NCBI GenBank assembly: GCA_014529385.2
Contig: CM043964.1
Location: 109,984,587 to 110,048,586, forward strand
Direction: 5' to 3'
DNA: 64,000 bases
Source of the DNA: Adiantum capillus-veneris
Taxonomy: Eukaryota > Streptophyta > Polypodiopsida > Polypodiales > Pteridaceae
A program made the translations under genes and the position numbers. This document shows positions 58,330-64,000 of the stretch, piece by piece. Each line of letters begins with the position of its first letter. The stretch's first letter is position 1. The notes beneath the pieces were generated by a model that was given only the letters and a program-made list of their open reading frames with translations, was not told the origin of the DNA and searched no databases.

Positions 58330-58740
58330 GAATACGATGGATCCCACAATCGAAGTCAAGGTTGGAAGTAATAAAGTAGAAGTAAATGCGCTTCTAGATT
58401 CATGAGCTCAAGGAAATCTTGTTTCCTATAGCTTATACAAGCAGCTTGCACTCGCAAAACAACTCCAATCCACACAACATAACATTCAAAGCTATTCGGA
58501 GCATTCAATCAAGGTAATGGGATGGAGAATCATATTTGTCCAAATTAACTAATGGCTATCCACATAAATTTTATGTGGTAAAAGATAAGCCAGCAAAGCA
58601 CCCTTTATTGCTCGATTAGCCATGTTAGAGAAAGTACAATGTACAGATTGATTGGAGCTTTGATAAAGTCCACATTCAACATACTAATTACAACCAAGTG
58701 ATTCCATTTGTTGCACAAGAGGTGACAAACCATCGACAGT
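58330..58740 (+). pseudogene. Extra retropepsin-like domain downstream of integrase
   Basis: One frame reads IEVKVGSNKVEVNALLDS, a TGA where Gly is expected, then AQGNLVSYSLYKQLA: the DSGA active-site segment of an aspartic protease with its psi-loop. After a frameshift comes HKFYVVKDKPAKHPLLLD, a stop, P.(stop)RKYNVQIDW, the decayed ILGRPWL-type distal motif. It is a second retropepsin domain in the same element, about 4.7 kb after the first, and is clearly a different sequence from it. An ORF tail (TIEPKQVWIKKDEAAKF, then ITKVWVPN) continues to about 59120. Confidence 0.75.
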
Positions 58741-59137
58741 AGAGTCAAGAGATAAGGAAAACCAGCCCTTCCTTACATTGGTTCAACAATGGATACCAAA
58801 GAGAACCTCAACAGAAAGCACTTCCACATTGGTTCCACCTAGGGGAGGTATGGCCAACCAAAAAAAAAATGTCAGCAAAATCGTCGGGGAAAACCACAAA
58901 GAAAAGTCAGTTATCACAACCCACAATAGAACCCAAGCAGGTTTGGATAAAGAAGGATGAAGCCGCAAAATTTTGACAGACCATTCTCAGTGATACCTAT
59001 CAATCGGTATACGATAAACACAGGAAAATACCTCCATAGCCTATCACAAAAGTGTGGGTACCAAATTAGTTGCTTGGTGCCTTATCTAATGTGGTACTAT
59101 AGACATATGAGGATCAATGCCAAAGATAAGCCTCTAA

Positions 59138-59138
<1 letters not shown>

Positions 59139-59171
<33 letters not shown>
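59139..59171. repeat. (TG)n microsatellite
   Basis: About 33 bp at the end of the coding part of the second gypsy element. Confidence 0.96.
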
Positions 59172-59172
<1 letters not shown>

Positions 59173-59175
<3 letters not shown>

Positions 59176-60543
59176 AAAAATAGTATTTTTTAACGCAAAA
59201 AATGCAATATGACCAAAAATGTTACAAATGAGTGTACATAGAGGCTTATTGTGTTGTTTTAGAATTATTTTGATTTATTGGTAATTTTTGGGTTAATTTA
59301 ATTATTTTTATTTTATTTTTGTTATTTTTTTCTAGAAAAACGTAGAAAAATAGAAAAATCAGGTGAGAATGACAAAAGAAAAATACGAGAGTGATTAGTA
59401 AGTCAAGGTAACATATTGTGAAGTCGGGGTGCAATTATGAAAATGTTGCGAAAAGTCTGATCCGACCAGTTTTTGGACGAAATGACAATTTTTTTGAAAA
59501 TGGGGCAAACTGAGTCCAAATGGAGAAATTTTTGAGTCTAAAGTGCATTTCACGACAAGATAGGAGCACATGTCAAATTTCGTGGCAAGTGGTCCTAGGA
59601 CCCTCGATATAAGGTATTTTGGGCCCACTTACTACCTCATTTCCACTATTCACAGTTAGAGGAGAGCTTGAGAGACATAGACTGCGTGGATATTCTATAG
59701 CTTTGTGTGACACACAGAGACACCGATTGGCTCCAGACATAAGAGGTAGGCCCATTACCATGTGCTCTTCTTGTTCAATGCTAACTCCAACGCAAAAAAC
59801 TAACGAAAGCGGCAATGTGGCATAGGACTATAACTCAACAATCACTAACTTGACAGCTACAAGACTTGATAGGGGGTTAACCATAGGCTAGATGAGCATG
59901 ACTATGCCCTCCAATGCCAGTTTAAATTAGCAAGAAAAACCTTAACTTCTTGGGCTCCGCAGAAGCAAATAGAAATAAGTCGGCAAAATGGCACGAAACT
60001 TTAGGGATAGGTGCTTCTCAAGATTTTCTACAAGCTTGTGTAACTTGCTCCAGGATCAATCATCAAAAAATGTGTCAAAACATTGAGCTAGGCTTCAGAC
60101 ATAGGCTTCAGACATGCAAAGCGTCATTTGGCTCTCACGGCCAAACGGTGCATCCGTTTGCCACCAAACGTCACGAGCATCATCAACATACCATTGACAA
60201 CCAAAACATATGGTCAAACATCGAGGAAATCTGCTTTCGACAATCACCTAACTAATGACACATTCTGAGCGACAAATCGCCAAAAACGGCATCCATAACG
60301 CCAAAGGCTACACTGAAGCCATGGAAAGGTGCCCCATAACATCTACAAGCTTGGGTGATCAAGCTCAAAAGAAAGCATCACGGAAAGTCATCTCCCAATG
60401 CATAAATCCATTTCAGAGTCCGAAGTATCAAACAGAGAGTTTCTAAGCTAAACTAGTGAATTTTAAAGTTGAACCAGAGTTAAAAGGGCTTAGGGCACTA
60501 GCACTAATCTCCCCAATGCTTCAAAACTAAAATTTTGATCCCA
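59173..60543. other. Noncoding region, possibly 3' LTR or downstream DNA
   Basis: AT-rich at first (59173-59400), then mixed. Open frames are short and unconvincing. I could not match it to any sequence before 49246. Confidence 0.35.
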
Positions 60544-61701
60544 TACATCATACGCGTATGATGTCTGCCTGGCATTTTTACACATGCAAATGGTAATTTC
60601 GCCACATTAGTATCTTCAATATGTTCATCATAGCTCACATACCAAGTTTCATGAAAATTGGACCACATGAAGCCAACATCTAGCCAAAAACCGCAGAGTT
60701 AGAGTCCTCGGGCAAGATATGGTCTTATCCATAGAAAGAGTACTCTAAACTCATAGAAACTTGACACAAGGCATGCACCTAGCATAGACATCATACCCCA
60801 ATGCTCATATATCAATTTTACAAGAGTAGACATCATATGCGTATGATGTCTAAACCTGTCATAAAGAGGCGATGTCAACATTTTGAGTGCCCAGAATTCA
60901 ATATCTTAGCATATACACTCTTGACACCAAGTTTGGGCATGTTTTGATCATCATACACTTCATTTTACAAATCAAAGAGTCAAAAACACCTTCTATGGTC
61001 TAGGGCACATGAATCCTCATCCAAATTCATTTCTAAACACATCAGTCTAGTGCACACATCATGAGCTAGCTGTACACCAAGTTTGAGCCAAAAAAGACAA
61101 TCTAGACATCATACGCATATGATGTCTAGACCCCTAAAATTGACATACTGCAGTGTTTTTGAGATCTCTAGTACATTTATGACATCTTTATTAGTTTGCC
61201 AGCCAATTCTCATCATATTTGGACATCATTAGATCCAGTTTTACCCATATTGCAAAAACCAAAGCGTAAAAATCCCATTCATGGCTTCTAACATCCAAAT
61301 ACAAGCTCAATTTCACATCTAATGCTATAGGCACCATACACATGCTATGGACATCCAACCCTATGAGTTTCCACTTGTTTGCAGACAAAAGACATCATAT
61401 GTGTACGATGTCACAAAGTTTCAAATTGTCAACTTGAAGAGGATTTGGCCTACCCAATGTTCTCATCTTATGCCCATGAGTCCCCACACCAAGTTTCAAG
61501 CCATTTGAACCTCATCTACCCCAATTACACCTAATCTACCATTTCAAAGAAGGAAAGGATCTTATAAGCCAAAATCTTGCTCATTAATTGTTCAAACCAC
61601 AATCCAGGCATATACATGTGATGTACAAGCTATAAGCTATATATGCATATGTCACGTTTCACCTCAGTCAAAGCACAGAGACATCATACGCGTATGATGT
61701 C
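60544..61701. repeat. Array of five 20-22-bp palindromes at about 285-bp spacing
   Basis: gacatcatacgcgtatgatgtc or close variants at 60544-60565, 60829-60850, 61105-61126 (arms extend to 61101-61130), 61391-61412 and 61680-61701; steps are 285, 276, 286 and 289. Sequence between them is diverged, with recurring accaagttt phrases. A single related copy is at 50292-50313. Confidence 0.92.
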
Positions 61702-62425
61702 TCACAACATAAAATGAGCATCCAAATGCATGTTTCCATACAAACAAGAAACCAAAACCTTTTCAGGATGTCCATTCTTTCCTATACATCCATGCCATGT
61801 GTTTGTTTGGCAAACTTTTGCTAGATTTTGTGCCACTAACTTCCTCAGGCTCTCTTTAGTGTCCATAGTGTCTTCCATTCTAATATTGTTGAAAAGTTGG
61901 TCAAGATAACCCAACAACTTCTAAAATCTCAGAAACTAGCACCGAAAAAAGAGAGGAAACGGAGACTTGTAAGTTGCCCTTGTCGATACTTCCTTTTGTT
62001 ATTGGCTTTATTTTATCTCAGGATTTTTTGAGTTTGATCAAGCTTTTTGAGATCCTGTTTCATCAGAGGGCCCTTGAACAAAGTGGGCGAGAGAGAAAAA
62101 TACAAATAGAGACCTCTCTTGCAAGTTCACTAATCCATAGATACATAGAGAAAGATTCAATTTGGAAGGAAGGAAGAGAGAGAGAGAGAGAGAGAGAGAT
62201 TGAGATTCACCAAACAAACAACACACAAAGCAACAAGCTTTCATTCACTGTTTGCAAAAAACACACGTTAAGTGTATTTTTAACCAGCTAAAATTGCAAG
62301 ATCTTGGCTAGATTCCGAGCTTACCTTGAAGAAAACCTGGAAACTTTTGCAAGTTTTAGTGTAAATATCGAAAGATGCTTAAAATAAGGCTTATTTCCTT
62401 TGGTGGAAAAAGTCCCACTCGTCTC

Positions 62426-62432
<7 letters not shown>
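61702..62432. other. Nothing assigned
   Basis: Contains a short GA tract at about 62176-62199 and some purine-rich leader-like sequence, no gene recognised. Confidence 0.4.

Positions 62433-62493
<61 letters not shown>
62433..62493. repeat. (GA)n microsatellite
   Basis: About 61 bp of GA. Confidence 0.97.
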
Positions 62494-62497
<4 letters not shown>

Positions 62498-63171
62498 ACA
62501 ACTACTGCTTCAAAAAGCTTTTCTCCAAAAACTTGGCAAACCTACATATGAGAAACAGTATAGGTAAATTGACTAATTTGAAGGTTTTTACACTAACTTG
62601 CACTAAAGAAATTTAAAAATTTTGTAGGTTTTCTCACCTTCAAATATAGGTTTAGAGGTAAATCTCAAAAATTTGTAGGTGGGATTACACTAAATCACTA
62701 GGTTCTTTTCGAGCACGGGATAGAAGTGAAACTGGTTACTGAAGACATGTTTCTATTATTTTACATACTAATTTCCAAAAATAGTTTGTGAACCATTGAA
62801 AATTTCCCTAAAAATAGTATATACTCATTTTACGTACTGATTTGCAAAAATAGTTTGAACCATTTGAAAATTTCCCTCACAATTAAAGGTGAAAAAACAT
62901 TGTCCAGGACAAGTATTTTTTGTACCAGTAAAACTTTGCAAAAGCCCCAATGGAAGACAAGGAGTGGTTGAGAGTGACAAAATGTCACATGACATGTAGA
63001 AGACACAAAGTGGTGGTTGTAACTTGTGAGGGACAAAATGTCACGTAACATGCTGTAGAGGCTTTCAATGATCTCTCTATGAGCAAAGCATCATAACAAA
63101 AGGACTTCTTGGGAGCTGTTTGATTTGGACGGCAACCACATACTGTCATACACCACATAGCTATGGTTTAA
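62494..63171. other. Nothing assigned
   Basis: AT-rich. A phrase catactaatttccaaaaatagtttgtgaaccattgaaaatttccct near 62763 recurs about 70 bp later with changes, a small local duplication. Confidence 0.4.
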
Positions 63172-63416
63172 TAGGGCCTTCCAAATTATACATTGTGTAC
63201 TCATAGACCTTAAAGAGTGCATTCCTCAACACCGAGTAACACCTAGCATTAAAGAAGAAAAGGAAAGAGGATGGGGGGTTCCACGCACAAAGGCCGAGGA
63301 GATCACAATCGTGAATGTCAAATCAAAACTAAACCCAAACATGCATTAAACCCCAAAATCCTGCGCAATGTATGTTAAGTCTCACAATATAGCCTCATAA
63401 AAAGAAATGGGGATAC

Positions 63417-63496
63417 ACGATGTGCGCGGGGTTGAGGTGGTTGGCCATGTGACACATTACCCGAGGTGCTAGGTCGCGGGTTTTAAACCCGGATCG
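63417..63496 (+). other. tRNA-like (SINE head-like) segment
   Basis: ggttgaggtggttggccatgtg resembles a pol III A box region, and ggtcgcgggttttaaacccgg resembles a B box (consensus GGTTCRANNCC with changes), spaced about as in tRNA-derived SINEs. No anticodon arm or mature tRNA fold is supported. Confidence 0.4.
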
Positions 63497-63581
63497 TGGG
63501 GGGGTGGCTGAGTCCCTATGCCACCTCGTTTTTTACGACAGTCGGGGTTTAGTGCATCTCGAGATCTACCATTGAACCCCT

Positions 63582-63658
<77 letters not shown>

Positions 63659-63753
63659 TGGGATCGACGGCCAAGGTTCAAGGCGGATCTCGAGATGCAT
63701 TAAGCGTGGCCGTCGCAAAAAAACGAGGTGGCACAAGGACTCAGCACCCCCCC
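63497..63753. repeat. Inner inverted repeat around a 76-base G run
   Basis: Left arm: gctgagtccctatgccacctcgttttttacgac and tagtgcatctcgagatc; right arm is the complement (gatctcgagatgcatta ... gtcgcaaaaaaacgaggtggcacaaggactcagc). Between them lies the G run 63582-63657 with one A at 63621. The Gly- and Pro-run frames are artefacts. Confidence 0.88.
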
Positions 63754-63881
63754 CCCCCCCCCCCTCTTTTCCCCTTTCCGCCTCTCATTAATGCTAGGTG
63801 TTAATTAGTGTTATGGAAGTGCATTAAATGTGATGCACCTCTTAGAAACACCCCCAATGCAAAGGGTTTTAGAAGGCCCTC

Positions 63882-64000
63882 TAAATGAAGAGCGACCTTG
63901 CTAGTGCAAGTCAGCTATATCTTTCTACCTAAAATCACAAGATTTACTTTTTGTCCTTTTCACCCACTAACTTTGAAGAGAGGGAGTTCCAATTTAGACA
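63882..64000. other. Window end, nothing assigned
   Basis: No feature seen. Confidence 0.4.

Larger units (their letters stand above)
63172..63881. mobile_element. 710-bp TIR/foldback element
   Basis: Imperfect inverted arms of about 100 bp: left agggccttccaaa ... gagtgcattcc ... taacacctagcattaa (63173-63256), right the complement with changes (63788-63880). taa flanks both sides (63169-63171, 63882-63884), which would fit a PIF/Harbinger-type 3-bp duplication; I hold that loosely. No transposase inside. Confidence 0.7.

Noticed and set aside
60544-61701. Palindrome array considered as CRISPR-like
   Set aside because: Spacing of about 285 bp is far too long, and no associated genes; not CRISPR.
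63417-63496. Genuine tRNA gene
   Set aside because: Only box-like sequences; arms and anticodon loop do not fold convincingly.
63469-63703. Poly-Pro and poly-Gly frames
   Set aside because: Product of the G run, no other protein features.

Overview
This is a plant nuclear window built almost entirely of transposable elements nested in one another, with a few degraded gene-like islands. Evidence for a plant: Ty1/copia and Ty3/gypsy LTR elements primed by initiator-Met-type or other tRNA-like sites, a dual-RNase-H Tat-type gypsy element, a hAT transposase of the DUF659 type, small TIR elements, very long dinucleotide tracts and homopolymer runs of 46 to 76 bases. Element mix and long leaders fit a large, repeat-rich genome (non-seed plant or gymnosperm is my guess); nothing here fixes the species. 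No intact host gene is certain.

Layout. 1-1488: unassigned DNA and a copia LTR remnant ending in a poly-C run. 1489-4685: complete gag-only copia-type element (minus strand) with a 5-bp target duplication. 5391-9518: second gag-only element (plus strand) with 1.25-kb LTRs. 10249-20685: Ty3/gypsy Tat-type element (minus strand) with 2.3-2.7-kb LTRs, gag, protease, RT, RNase H, a second RNase H and integrase; a 355-bp TA-flanked MITE sits in its left LTR and the right LTR shows the empty site. 20686-27300: gene-like islands: a promoter plus unknown ORFs, a foldback, a broken histone-H3/CENH3-like gene with a coiled-coil extension (minus), and a broken gene of unknown family (minus). 27817-31463: LTR element collapsed to one full 3.5-kb LTR, a primer site and a piece of the other LTR.

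31890-49026 is a three-level nest. An unidentified minus-strand gene was split by a copia element (32673-46548), whose 3' LTR was later split by an 8.5-kb DNA transposon (37913-46425). That transposon carries two convergent transcription units: a hAT transposase on plus, and on minus a protein kinase followed by coiled-coil and RING-finger exons. The ends mirror one another: GC-rich CCGGCGGG-type motifs, a TATA box, a short leader exon, and a leader intron filled with tandem repeats. This is the best candidate for an undescribed system.

49246-59172: a second gypsy-type element (plus) with duplicated integrase zinc-binding modules and an extra retropepsin-like domain after integrase. 60544-61701: five 20-22-bp palindromes spaced about 285 bp. 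63172-63881: a foldback/TIR element with a tRNA-like segment and a 76-base G run. All large ORFs carry stops or frameshifts, so the elements are mostly old and inactive; the youngest looking is the 1489-4685 element (about 7 differences over 319 bp between its LTRs). Many ORFs here begin only at alternative start codons, so starts are approximate.
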